DNA of 55,690 nt, taken from positions 1 to 55,690 of the forward strand of contig JAISBC010000045.1 of assembly GCA_031266385.1 (NCBI GenBank). The letters run 5' to 3'. This DNA is from Holosporales bacterium. Lineage in GTDB: Bacteria; Pseudomonadota; Alphaproteobacteria; RUG11792. A model generated the notes under the pieces. That model saw only the letters and a list, made by a program, of their open reading frames with translations. It made no database searches and was not told where the DNA came from. The translations under genes and the position numbers were made by a program. This document shows, one piece after another, positions 24,860 to 33,169 of the stretch. Position 1 is the first letter of the stretch, and each line of letters begins with the position of its first letter.

Positions 24860-26764
24860 ATGCGATTAATTATAATCTCTGAGAGTGGCTCAGATGGCTA
24901 TGGAATTGATGATGGTGCGTCGGCGTTTGATTTGGCCGTAAAGTTAGGTTGCAAGAAGAGCGCTATCGCCGCCGAAATTAACGGAATTAAATCAGATCTC
25001 TCTACAAAACTTAAAGAAAATGATTCAGTATTGTTTATAAATTATTCAGATTGTGATGGTCTGTCGATATTGAGGCACAGTACTGCCCATGTTTTGGCGA
25101 AGGCGTTATTGGAAATTGATGAGACATCCAAGTTGGCGATTGGGCCCGCGATAAGTGATGGGTTTTATTATGATGTTTTAAGTACTCGGATTTTTTCGAC
25201 TGATGATCTCGAGATGATAGAAGGTAAAATGCGTCACGTGATCGATTCTAAGTTAAAATTTGAGAAGTCGATGATGAAAAAATCAGATGCAATTAAGTTG
25301 TTTGAGGCGATGGGGCAGGATTTTAAAGTAGAGTTAATTGATGGTATTGCCGATGAATTTGTTGGGATTTATAGATTAGGTGATTTTGTTGATTTGTGTA
25401 GAGGTCCTCACGTTCCGAGTACGTCTTATATTTCGGTGGATGCGCTGAAACTGACGTCGGTAGCCGGGGCTTATTGGCGAGGAGATAGTTCGAAGGCGGT
25501 TTTACAACGGATTTATGGAACGGCGTTTCCAACTCGCCGGGAGATGGAGTCTCATTTCGTATTTTTATCGGATGCCAAGGCGAGGGATCACAGAAAGATT
25601 GGTCAGGAATTGGAAATATTTCACATAGATGATCATGCTCCGGGTAATATTTTTTGGCTAAAAAATGGGACGATTCTATTTAATCTCGTAAAAAACAAGG
25701 TAGCTGCGATTGCTGAGAAGTATGGCTATTTTTTTGTGCAGACTCCGCAATTATTGGATAAGTCTTTGTGGGAGATTTCCGGACACTGGGAAAAATTTAG
25801 AGAAAATATGTATGTAGTCAATGATGACTGCGATAATACGACGATGGCGATAAAGCCGATGAATTGTCCGGGTCACATCATAGTTTACAAAAATGGGCCA
25901 GTGAAAAGCTACAGGGATTTACCGATTAGGATGGCAGAGTTTGGATTATGCCACAGAAATGAGCCATCTGGATCTCTTCACGGCCTCATGAGGATTAGGG
26001 CTTTTATGCAGGATGATGGTCATGTTTTTTGCTCTTCCGATCAGATCGGGACTGAAACGCAGAATTTTTGCGATGCTTTGCAGGAATTGTATAATGTTTT
26101 TGGTTTTACCGATATTGTCGTCAAATTTTCGGATCGTCCAGAGAAGAGGGCTGGATCAGATGAAGTTTGGGATATTGCTGAGAAATCACTCAAAGATGCC
26201 GCTGATGCTGCTGGGTTGGATTATACGGTAAATCGCGGAGAGGGGGCATTTTATGGGCCGAAGTTGGAGTTTGTTCTAAAGGATAGTCTCGGAAGAGAGT
26301 GGCAATGTGGTACCTTACAAGTGGACTTTGTTTTGCCGACTAGATTTAACACTTATTACATAGATCGAAATGGAAAAAAGCAGACTCCAGTTATGTTGCA
26401 TAGAGCAATCGTCGGTTCGTTGGAAAGATTCATAGGTATTTTGATAGAGCACTATGCCGGTAAATTTCCGTTTTGGCTTGCTCCGGTTCAGATTGTTATT
26501 GCGAGCGTAACGGATGAGTCAGCTGAGTATGCGAAAGATGTTTTTACTAGATTGAGGGATCATGGTTTTAGAGTGATTCTGGATATAGAGAATGAAAAGA
26601 TCACATATAAAATCAGGGAGCATTTTGTGCAGAAGGTTCCGTTTATTGTTGTTGTTGGGAAAAACGAAGCGCAAAACGAGACTGTGAGTGTGCGTGCATT
26701 AGGATCGGATGATACGAAGGAAGTGAGTGTTCTTGATATGTTTTCGTATTTTAGCGTAATGTGA
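24860..26764 (+). CDS. thrS: Threonyl-tRNA synthetase
   Basis: The class II synthetase has the N-terminal TGS domain (about residues 1-60) and the editing domain with HSTAHVLAKALLEI and a CRGPHVPS block. The catalytic core has motif 2 around CHRNEPSGSLHGLMRIRAF and motif 3 around VGSLERFIGILIEH, followed by the anticodon-binding domain. At 634 residues the length is normal. AGGATAG precedes the ATG. Its third codon positions are strongly G/T-biased, unlike most genes in the window. Confidence 0.96.
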   Translation: MRLIIISESGSDGYGIDDGASAFDLAVKLGCKKSAIAAEINGIKSDLSTKLKENDSVLFINYSDCDGLSILRHSTAHVLAKALLEIDETSKLAIGPAISDGFYYDVLSTRIFSTDDLEMIEGKMRHVIDSKLKFEKSMMKKSDAIKLFEAMGQDFKVELIDGIADEFVGIYRLGDFVDLCRGPHVPSTSYISVDALKLTSVAGAYWRGDSSKAVLQRIYGTAFPTRREMESHFVFLSDAKARDHRKIGQELEIFHIDDHAPGNIFWLKNGTILFNLVKNKVAAIAEKYGYFFVQTPQLLDKSLWEISGHWEKFRENMYVVNDDCDNTTMAIKPMNCPGHIIVYKNGPVKSYRDLPIRMAEFGLCHRNEPSGSLHGLMRIRAFMQDDGHVFCSSDQIGTETQNFCDALQELYNVFGFTDIVVKFSDRPEKRAGSDEVWDIAEKSLKDAADAAGLDYTVNRGEGAFYGPKLEFVLKDSLGREWQCGTLQVDFVLPTRFNTYYIDRNGKKQTPVMLHRAIVGSLERFIGILIEHYAGKFPFWLAPVQIVIASVTDESAEYAKDVFTRLRDHGFRVILDIENEKITYKIREHFVQKVPFIVVVGKNEAQNETVSVRALGSDDTKEVSVLDMFSYFSVM

Positions 26765-26770
26765 GTTATT

Positions 26771-27436
26771 ATGAAAATTGGTGGCCTTTTGAAATTTTCT
26801 GTTCTAGATTATCCTGGCAAGTTGTCATGTGTTGTCTTTTGCCAAGGATGTTTTCTTAGATGTACTTATTGCCACAATCCAGAGTTTCAGCCCTGCGAGG
26901 CGAGCGCTGGCGTCGATTTTCAGGAGTTTTTGGATTTTTTAAAATCGCGTTCTGGATGTCTTGATGCTGTTGTATTTAGCGGTGGGGAGCCGTTATTGCA
27001 AACTGACTTGATTCAGGTTATTGAGATCGTGAAAGAGCTTGGTTTTTTTGTTGGGATTCACACTTCTGGTGTTGTCCCAAATATGTTCAAGAAGGTAGTA
27101 TCTTTAGTAGACTGGATTGGTTTTGACATTAAAACTGTATTTCGCAAGTATGATATTGTTACTCAGTTTCAAGGCTCTGGTTTACTTGTAAAAATAGGCC
27201 TAGAGATTCTGTTGAATTCTGGTGTTAGCTATGAGATTAGGACAACGTATGATTCGAGATTTATTTCTCAAGAAGACGTTCTTAAAGTCGCAGAGATATT
27301 GCAAAAATTAGGCGTGCGAGAGTGGACGATCCAGGAGTGTGTAATTCGCGATACTGATGAAGCGTTGTTACTACCGGACAAAAATGTAGTAGAAGAGGCA
27401 TCCAAGTTAGTTAGAGTTAACTTAAGACATCAATGA
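26771..27436 (+). CDS. Radical-SAM activase, anaerobic ribonucleotide reductase activating protein type (NrdG2)
   Basis: The 221-residue protein begins KFSVLDYPGKLSCVVFCQGC and has the radical-SAM cluster motif CFLRCTYCHNP (C-x3-C-x2-C). It also has the FSGGEPLLQ SAM-binding block and later an IRTTYDSRFIS segment. This is the pattern of the NrdG2/TIGR02495 family, which installs a glycyl radical on NrdD-type reductases. No nrdD is visible in the window, so the partner is unknown. It lies six bases after thrS and overlaps the next gene by four bases. Confidence 0.82.
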   Translation: MKIGGLLKFSVLDYPGKLSCVVFCQGCFLRCTYCHNPEFQPCEASAGVDFQEFLDFLKSRSGCLDAVVFSGGEPLLQTDLIQVIEIVKELGFFVGIHTSGVVPNMFKKVVSLVDWIGFDIKTVFRKYDIVTQFQGSGLLVKIGLEILLNSGVSYEIRTTYDSRFISQEDVLKVAEILQKLGVREWTIQECVIRDTDEALLLPDKNVVEEASKLVRVNLRHQ

Positions 27437-27963
27437 TATTATCATGTTTTATCAGGAAAAATACATTCCACGTGGAACATTCGCAATTTTCTTACATATA
27501 TAGAGTTGAAAGTAAGAATGATCTTGGAGACAATGTTGTGAATTTTTTGCATGATACATTATACAACTGTGATTATGGCGATATTACCGAATTGGTGTTG
27601 CAGTCTGATCCATTGCCATTTACTTGCTCTAGAACTGTTTACTCAATAGCAAAAGGGGTTCAGTTATCAAATAAAAATGTAAAAATTACTTTTGTTTCCG
27701 GTTTTTTAACATATTTTGGTATTGTTTCGCAGTGTGTGGATCATGGAGTCATGGTGATTCCATTTATGGGTGGCAAATTTTTTGCATGCAGATATGACAG
27801 TAATGGGTTAATGGATGTAGCTGTACGGTCTTTCGGGGATATTGATGGCGCGATTTATGTAGATGATTACATTAATTCTGATACTAATTTAGCGAAAAGG
27901 CAGAGAGAAGTGCTTAGCGCTGACATTGCTTGTGATAGTTTGTCTCATGTAAGGGTTATGTGA
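27433..27963 (+). CDS. Divergent TsaB-like protein
   Basis: The 176-residue protein is poorly conserved but sits where TsaB usually does, directly upstream of a RimI-type acetyltransferase. It shares the order of TsaB elements: a helix with VVNFLHDTLYN, then ITELVLQSDPLPFTCSRTV (TsaB: IxxIxVxxGPGSFTGxRxG) and YSIAKGVQLS (TsaB: ATAKGLAL). The glycines of the GPGSFTG motif are lost, so it may be a degenerate or purely structural version. TsaB normally pairs with TsaD to make t6A37 in tRNA. A near-perfect parS site lies inside its codons for FHVEH. Overlap with the radical-SAM gene implies an operon. Confidence 0.45.
   Translation: MILSCFIRKNTFHVEHSQFSYIYRVESKNDLGDNVVNFLHDTLYNCDYGDITELVLQSDPLPFTCSRTVYSIAKGVQLSNKNVKITFVSGFLTYFGIVSQCVDHGVMVIPFMGGKFFACRYDSNGLMDVAVRSFGDIDGAIYVDDYINSDTNLAKRQREVLSADIACDSLSHVRVM
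27464..27479. promoter_or_regulatory. parS site inside the tsaB-like gene
   Basis: CATTCCACGTGGAACA matches 14 of 16 positions of the TGTTCCACGTGGAACA parS form and contains the 12-bp palindrome TTCCACGTGGAA. It lies about 1.6 kb upstream of parA. Confidence 0.75.
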
Positions 27964-27984
27964 GATATTTAATGTTCGCAGTTG

Positions 27985-28434
27985 ATGAAGATTAGTATTA
28001 GAAGATTGTCCATTAAAGACCTGCGTGCCTTAAAAATATTTTATACGAGGAGCGCATGTTCTTATTACATATCTGATATGTCGTTTGCTAACTATTTGAT
28101 GCTGTCTCAGTATGTTGTGATGGCTGCCATAAACGTGAATGGGGTTATTTTGGGATATATTATATGCTTAGTGGTAATTGATGAAGCTGATGTAGTATAT
28201 TTGTGTGTTGATGATAAGCACAGGTGTTGTGGAATTGCGACTCAAATTTTCAAGTATTTTATAAATAGTGTTTCTGATTTAAAGAGAGTTCACTTAGAAG
28301 TGAATGTAGATAACGTTAGAGCCATAAATTTTTACAAAAGAAATGAATTTAAAATTATTCGTATTCGCAAAGCGTACTCAAATAGTAATAATTTTTACGA
28401 AATGGTGATGTGTAAAACGCCGAATGCAGATTAA
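27985..28434 (+). CDS. rimI: GNAT acetyltransferase, RimI-like
   Basis: This N-acetyltransferase domain of about 149 residues has the acetyl-CoA binding region (VDDKHRCCGIATQIFKYFI, motif A, with CCGIAT in place of the common RRRGIG) and the LEVNVDNVRAINFYKRNEFK block typical of RimI. RimI acetylates the N-terminus of ribosomal protein S18, and its gene commonly follows tsaB, as here. The ATG at 27985 is preceded in frame by a TTG. Composition is AT-rich with many Asn, Tyr and Ile residues. Confidence 0.75.
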   Translation: MKISIRRLSIKDLRALKIFYTRSACSYYISDMSFANYLMLSQYVVMAAINVNGVILGYIICLVVIDEADVVYLCVDDKHRCCGIATQIFKYFINSVSDLKRVHLEVNVDNVRAINFYKRNEFKIIRIRKAYSNSNNFYEMVMCKTPNAD

Positions 28435-28507
28435 TATGGTGTTTTTTCGTGTTGTGGAGGTTCAAAAAATTTGTTATCATGTATGTAGTGTTTGTCTCGA
28501 AATTTAG

Positions 28508-29098
28508 GTGGAGGAAGTGGATTCAGATTCTACTATAGATGAGTATGTTCGTCTGTTGGATAGTTGGAATTCGAAAATGAATTTAGTTCGGTCCGATGGT
28601 GCGCTTGATATCGTGGACAGACACGTTAGGGATAGTCAGCAAATTTGTAATTACATCGATTTACGAAGTGCTGTTTTAGATGTCGGAAGTGGAGCAGGAT
28701 TTCCTGGGGTAATTTTATCCATTTGTGGTTTTGAAAGAGTGATTTTGTGTGAAAATAACTTTAAAAGGTCAACCTTCCTGAACGATGTAAAAGAAAGGCT
28801 CGAACTTAAATTTGACATACTTAGTGAGAGCGTGTATAAGCTTCGTGTCGATGATTGTGTTTCACGTGGAATATCATCAGATGTTACGATGGTGTCTAGA
28901 GCGTTTGGTTCCTTAGTGGAATTGATGACTATTATGCATATGCTTGAAATAAGGAATGGTGTATTTCATAAGGGTAGAAATTATTCAGCAGAGGTTCAAG
29001 ATGCTGGTAAGAAGTTTGAATTTGATCTACAGACAGAAAAAAGCGCAACAAGCAATGACGGTGTGATAGTACTTGTCTCTAATCTCGAGAGAAAATGA
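28508..29098 (+). CDS. rsmG: 16S rRNA (guanine-527-N7) methyltransferase RsmG
   Basis: The 196-residue class I methyltransferase has WNSKMNLVRS near the start, the SAM motif LDVGSGAGFPGVIL and an SRAF motif. It sits in the classic rsmG-parA-parB order, overlapping the parA start. The start is a GTG at 28508; a second GTG four codons on is possible because GGAGG precedes it. mnmG, the usual upstream neighbour, is absent. A parS-like site lies within the gene at 28858. Confidence 0.92.
   Translation: MEEVDSDSTIDEYVRLLDSWNSKMNLVRSDGALDIVDRHVRDSQQICNYIDLRSAVLDVGSGAGFPGVILSICGFERVILCENNFKRSTFLNDVKERLELKFDILSESVYKLRVDDCVSRGISSDVTMVSRAFGSLVELMTIMHMLEIRNGVFHKGRNYSAEVQDAGKKFEFDLQTEKSATSNDGVIVLVSNLERK
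28858..28873. promoter_or_regulatory. parS site inside rsmG
   Basis: TGTTTCACGTGGAATA matches 15 of 16 positions of TGTTTCACGTGGAACA. It lies about 0.24 kb upstream of parA and is the best match of the three sites. Confidence 0.75.
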
Positions 29099-29880
29099 TG
29101 GCAGTTATCGTATCTGTTGCTAATCAAAAAGGTGGAGTAGGAAAAACTACAACAGCTGTTAATCTAGCCACAGCTCTTGCAGCCATTGGAAAACGCGTGC
29201 TACTCGTAGATTTGGATCCGCAAAGCAATGCCACGACTGGATTGGGAGTATATTCAGGAACAATGAATACAAGCTATGATCTCTTCGTTAGAGGGATTAC
29301 ATTGTCGGAATCGATGGTTTGTACTAAAATTCCAGGCCTATCACTGATTCCAGCAAGTATTGATCTGGTTGGTGCAGAGATAGAATTAGTCCAGACCAAT
29401 GATCGTGAGAAAATATTGCGAAACTCTATCGATCCGTATATATCCATGTTTGATTATATAATAATAGATTCTCCGCCATCTATGGGGATTTTGACCCTTA
29501 ATGCGCTAGTGGCGGCTGATGGGGTTTTGATTCCGTTGCAATGTGAATACTATGCGCTTGAAGGATTGAGTTATTTATTGGGATCAATTGCTCGTATCAA
29601 ATCAACGAGCAATCCTACGCTGCAAGTTTTTGGAGTTGTACTAACGATGTTTGATAAGAGAAGTGCGTTGTGCCTCTCGGTTGTCAACGATGCAAGGCGC
29701 CATTTGCAAAAAATTGTATTCGATAGTGTTATTCCGAGGAATGTAAAGATTGCGGAGGCGCCATCGCACGGTAAACCAGTTTTACTGCATGATGTTAAGA
29801 GTATTGGTTCAATGGCGTATATGACGCTAGCAAGGGAGTTTTTAGCTAAAGAAAGGAGTGGGGTATGGAACAAAAACTAG
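29095..29880 (+). CDS. parA: Chromosome-partitioning ATPase ParA (Soj)
   Basis: The 261-residue deviant Walker ATPase has ANQKGGVGKTTTAVNLA, VDLDPQSNATTGLG and IDSPPSMGILTLNAL. It binds DNA non-specifically and moves ParB-parS complexes. The start overlaps the rsmG stop and its end overlaps parB by 16 bases, so the three genes form an operon. The short type without an N-terminal HTH is typical of chromosomal ParA. Confidence 0.97.
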   Translation: MMAVIVSVANQKGGVGKTTTAVNLATALAAIGKRVLLVDLDPQSNATTGLGVYSGTMNTSYDLFVRGITLSESMVCTKIPGLSLIPASIDLVGAEIELVQTNDREKILRNSIDPYISMFDYIIIDSPPSMGILTLNALVAADGVLIPLQCEYYALEGLSYLLGSIARIKSTSNPTLQVFGVVLTMFDKRSALCLSVVNDARRHLQKIVFDSVIPRNVKIAEAPSHGKPVLLHDVKSIGSMAYMTLAREFLAKERSGVWNKN

Positions 29881-30794
29881 GTCGTGGATTGTCTGCTTTG
29901 TTGGGAGATGGATTGATGCCTGAAGCCCTGAAAAAATCTTCATCGCCAAGAAGCCTCGGGATTGATCTGATCGAATCAAACGAAAATCAACCACGTAAAT
30001 TTTTCGACGAAGATTCCATAGCAGAACTAGCCGAATCAATTGCTAAGCACGGGATATTGCAACCAATAATTGTTAGAAAAAAAGATGAAAGTGGCGAAAA
30101 TTATAAAATAGTAGCTGGTGAAAGAAGATGGAGAGCAGCTAAATTAGCTGGTTTCTCCGAGATTCCGGCACAGATAGTTGAATGCGATGATGCTGAGGTC
30201 GTGACTTTAGCGCTCATAGAAAATATCCAACGAGAGGATCTGAATCCAATCGAAGAGGCAGAAGCTTTAAAAGAGTTGATGAGTAGCTGCGGATGTCGTC
30301 AAGAAGATCTGGGAACAATGATAAGCAAAAGTCGTAGCTACGTAGCGAATGCCCTCAGATTGTTGGCCCTGTCGAGCAGGATCCAAGAATTGATTAGAAC
30401 AGGGAGGATATCGGCAGGGCACGGAAAGTGCCTGATTGGGCTTGTACAGGCCGATAGATTGGCCGAAGATGCGGCGCAATACGGCTGGAGCGTGAGATAT
30501 CTGGAAAAAATTGTGCAATCCATTAAGCGTGGAGAGTTACCGGGAGCGGACAGGCCAGGAAATAGCCGAATGGATATTAATTTTGATAGCAATGAAGCTA
30601 ACGTGACGCAAGAAGCAGCCGAGATTTCAGTTCGTGTAGCAGAAGCCCTGGGAGTTGAGACCAAAATACAATCGAATCGTCGTGGAGGATATATAATCCT
30701 TTCGTGTAAATCATACCAACAGTTGGAGGAACTGATAGGAAAATTGCTGCAAATAGCAGATTTAACTGGCGCCTGTGTTAGATCGGAGGTATAA
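29865..30794 (+). CDS. parB: Chromosome-partitioning protein ParB (Spo0J)
   Basis: The 309-residue CTPase/DNA-clamp protein has the N-terminal motifs IAKHGILQPI, the arginine patch GERRWRAAKLAG and ENIQREDLNPIEEAEA. The HTH with SKSRSYVANALRLL reads parS, and a C-terminal dimerisation domain follows. AAGGAG lies upstream of the ATG at 29865. Three CACGTG-core sites upstream of the operon are the likely targets. Confidence 0.97.
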   Translation: MEQKLGRGLSALLGDGLMPEALKKSSSPRSLGIDLIESNENQPRKFFDEDSIAELAESIAKHGILQPIIVRKKDESGENYKIVAGERRWRAAKLAGFSEIPAQIVECDDAEVVTLALIENIQREDLNPIEEAEALKELMSSCGCRQEDLGTMISKSRSYVANALRLLALSSRIQELIRTGRISAGHGKCLIGLVQADRLAEDAAQYGWSVRYLEKIVQSIKRGELPGADRPGNSRMDINFDSNEANVTQEAAEISVRVAEALGVETKIQSNRRGGYIILSCKSYQQLEELIGKLLQIADLTGACVRSEV

Positions 30795-30863
30795 ATCAAA
30801 CAGCGGAGGCGATTGTATAGTAAAAATGCGAGTTCGTCTATTACAAAAATTGTGAGGAAATCA

Positions 30864-31967
30864 TTATCGATCGCAGTCACCCAAGAGGAAATCAAGGGAT
30901 CCAAGGATTGCCGTGCAGTCCGCTAATTTGGCTCCGATCACCAGTCTCGGTATCAGCTGAACGATCCCGAAACTTGTCGCCTTAAAATGCATTCGGTGAG
31001 GTCGAAGGCCATCTCCGTCGGTCATCATGTGGATTCCGAATTCTCCACGTGGTCCCTCGACTGGAGCATATACCGTCGATTTTGGGGGTACCCTGATAAT
31101 AGGATTAAATTCCTCGGCTGAATATCGCCCGGATGGTAGCCCATCCAAGCCCCGCCTTATCAATTCCGAGCTCTGCTGGATCTCCAGGAATCTCAGATAT
31201 ATCCTGGAATAGGAATCTCCAGCCAGAAGGGTCAATGCCTGAAAATTCAGCAAATCGTATACCCCGTAAGGTTGCCGATTTCTAATATCGTAATCTATCC
31301 CGGAGGCCCTGAGATTAACCCCTGAAATACCGCTCGCCAGCGCCAATTCTTCCGATATAATTCCTATACCCTTCGTACGTTTCTGAAATATTCTATTTTC
31401 TAGGGCCAATTTCTGGACGGCCTCATAATATCCATCGAGCCCATCAATAAATTTTTCGATTAATTCGATTGCGTTTTGCTCTAGATCACGCAGGACTCCA
31501 CCGGGAACGTAGTATGCCTGATGCATTCGAGCTCCGGTTATTTCATCGAATATGTCCATTATTTTTTCACGTTCTTCGATGCCGTATAGAAACAAACTCA
31601 GACATCCGAGGTCATATGTCATGGATCCGATCGACATCAGGTGGCTGGATATCCTCGTTAATTCATCTAAAATCGTTCGAATAAATCGCGCCCTTAGAGG
31701 AACTTCTGTATGATTCAATTTTTCTAGGGCGATGGCGTAGGAATGCTCCATAATCAGGGACGATAAGTAATCCAATCTGTCCACATATGGAATAATCGAA
31801 ATAAATTTCTTTTTTTCGATAATTTTTTCGACACCTCTGTGGAGGTATCCAATTACCGGCTCACAGCCTATGACATCTTCGCCGGAAAGAGTCAGAATCA
31901 GGCGCAGAACTCCATGAGTCGATGGGTGATGGGGGCCGTAATTGAGTTCGTAAATCTCATTAATCAT
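30864..31967 (-). CDS. nuoD: NADH-quinone oxidoreductase subunit D (complex I 49-kDa type)
   Basis: The 367-residue protein begins with the HHPSTHGVLRL block that lines the quinone pocket, then GYLHRGVEK, and ends SLDFLLGDCDR, the family's C-terminal signature (SxDxVxGExDR). It is slightly shorter than the usual 390-400 residues at the N-terminus. It overlaps a small upstream gene by four bases (ATGA) and converges on parB. The other nuo genes are not adjacent except the nuoI-like gene 13 kb away, so the nuo operon is dispersed. Confidence 0.95.
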   Translation of the reverse strand: MINEIYELNYGPHHPSTHGVLRLILTLSGEDVIGCEPVIGYLHRGVEKIIEKKKFISIIPYVDRLDYLSSLIMEHSYAIALEKLNHTEVPLRARFIRTILDELTRISSHLMSIGSMTYDLGCLSLFLYGIEEREKIMDIFDEITGARMHQAYYVPGGVLRDLEQNAIELIEKFIDGLDGYYEAVQKLALENRIFQKRTKGIGIISEELALASGISGVNLRASGIDYDIRNRQPYGVYDLLNFQALTLLAGDSYSRIYLRFLEIQQSSELIRRGLDGLPSGRYSAEEFNPIIRVPPKSTVYAPVEGPRGEFGIHMMTDGDGLRPHRMHFKATSFGIVQLIPRLVIGAKLADCTAILGSLDFLLGDCDR

Positions 31968-32188
31968 GCAATGTTGTCGCTGTCTTCGCCCGATAGCATC
32001 CTAATTTTATTGTGAATTTTTGTTGCCTCGTCCTTTAGTGAGGCAGATTTAAATCGAATGATATCACTAGAAGATTTTAGGGATTCGATAGCCTCTAGTT
32101 CTCGTTTTATCATTTCTTCCTTTTCGATGAGGCCTCTTAGTTCGTTTTTCCCGATCGAGTAGAACGGCATAGAGTGAGCATTCTCCAC
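31964..32188 (-). CDS. Small coiled-coil protein of unknown function upstream of nuoD
   Basis: The 74-residue protein has a charged helical stretch around IEKEEMIKRELEAIESLK and no signal or membrane segment. Its stop overlaps the nuoD start (ATGA), so it is translationally coupled to nuoD. A second ATG at 32170 could be the start. No family is recognised. It occupies the place where nuoC would normally be, but it does not resemble NuoC. Confidence 0.6.
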   Translation of the reverse strand: MENAHSMPFYSIGKNELRGLIEKEEMIKRELEAIESLKSSSDIIRFKSASLKDEATKIHNKIRMLSGEDSDNIA

Positions 32189-32218
32189 GAAAAGTCAAAC
32201 AATCTAAGTACAATATCG

Positions 32219-32232
32219 CGCATTTAAATGCG
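32219..32232. promoter_or_regulatory. 14-bp perfect palindrome upstream of the nuoD pair
   Basis: CGCATTTAAATGCG is a perfect palindrome 31 bases before the start of the small gene preceding nuoD. This is an operator-like position in the promoter region. No regulator is assigned. Confidence 0.35.
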
Positions 32233-32302
32233 TACTGCAAGAAAAATGTTTAAGGAATCGTTAACTCAGAAGTTATTCATCACATAAATTGATGCTTTTT
32301 AT

Positions 32303-33169
32303 TTAATCGATATTTCCTTTCATAAAAAAATATTCTGGTAATTTTGTTGTTATGCTTATTTTTTTACCATTAGGTTTCCGGAAGGAGATATATCTAGCAT
32401 GTAGGCAGAGGAAATCGTATTTTTTATTTCCGTATTTGGTATCTCCCAGGATCGGGCAATCTATCGATGAAAGATGAACTCGGATCTGATGGGTTCGACC
32501 AGTGATAGGGGTGGCCAAAATCAATGATATACCGCTCATTTCGTCCTTTACTAGAACCTTGAACTTCGTCGTAGATGGTTTACCACTCAGATAATCGACG
32601 ACCACTTTATCGTGGATTTTGAGGAGCGGAGCATCGATTATAAACTCATCGGACGGCAGTTTCCCGTTTACTATTGCCACATAGTTTTTTTCGATTTTCT
32701 TGTTCTGGAAAAGGTATAACATAGCCCTAGCGCTCGCGATATTTTTCGTCAATACCGTAATTCCGCTTGTTTCTTTATCGATTCGATGGGCGAGCCTGGC
32801 ATCCGGGTTATAAGCCCTCGCCATGCCGTCGACGGCCAGTTTTAATTTTGATCCAAGCTGCACGGGCAATCCAGATGGTTTATCGATTATTATTAGCTCA
32901 TCATCTTCGTAGATTATCATTTTCTTGAACTGATCAATATAATCCTTGTAATCAATCTGTTTTTCGTCATTAAAATTAATGAAAATCTCACGAATTTTTG
33001 GGTGCACAAAAATTTTCACATCATCTGAGACCTTATCTGATGCCTTGCCCTTCTGGCCATTAACAAGGATATCTCGGTTTCTGATTGCCTTTTCTATGAT
33101 GGACTGAGGAATCGATTTCCCAAATCTATGCCTGATGAGTTTATCGAGCCTCGTCTCATCGAAACTCAT
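32303..33169 (-). CDS. rluC: 23S rRNA pseudouridine synthase, RluC/RluD family
   Basis: The 288-residue protein has an N-terminal S4 domain (DETRLDKLIRHRFG) and the RluA-type catalytic domain with the active-site aspartate in ARLAHRIDKETSGI. Later it has TGRTHQIRVHLSSIDCPILGD. RluC rather than RluD is a guess from the short S4 region. Its start overlaps the pyk stop by four bases, so it is the second gene of a pyk-rluC unit. Confidence 0.9.
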   Translation of the reverse strand: MSFDETRLDKLIRHRFGKSIPQSIIEKAIRNRDILVNGQKGKASDKVSDDVKIFVHPKIREIFINFNDEKQIDYKDYIDQFKKMIIYEDDELIIIDKPSGLPVQLGSKLKLAVDGMARAYNPDARLAHRIDKETSGITVLTKNIASARAMLYLFQNKKIEKNYVAIVNGKLPSDEFIIDAPLLKIHDKVVVDYLSGKPSTTKFKVLVKDEMSGISLILATPITGRTHQIRVHLSSIDCPILGDTKYGNKKYDFLCLHARYISFRKPNGKKISITTKLPEYFFMKGNID

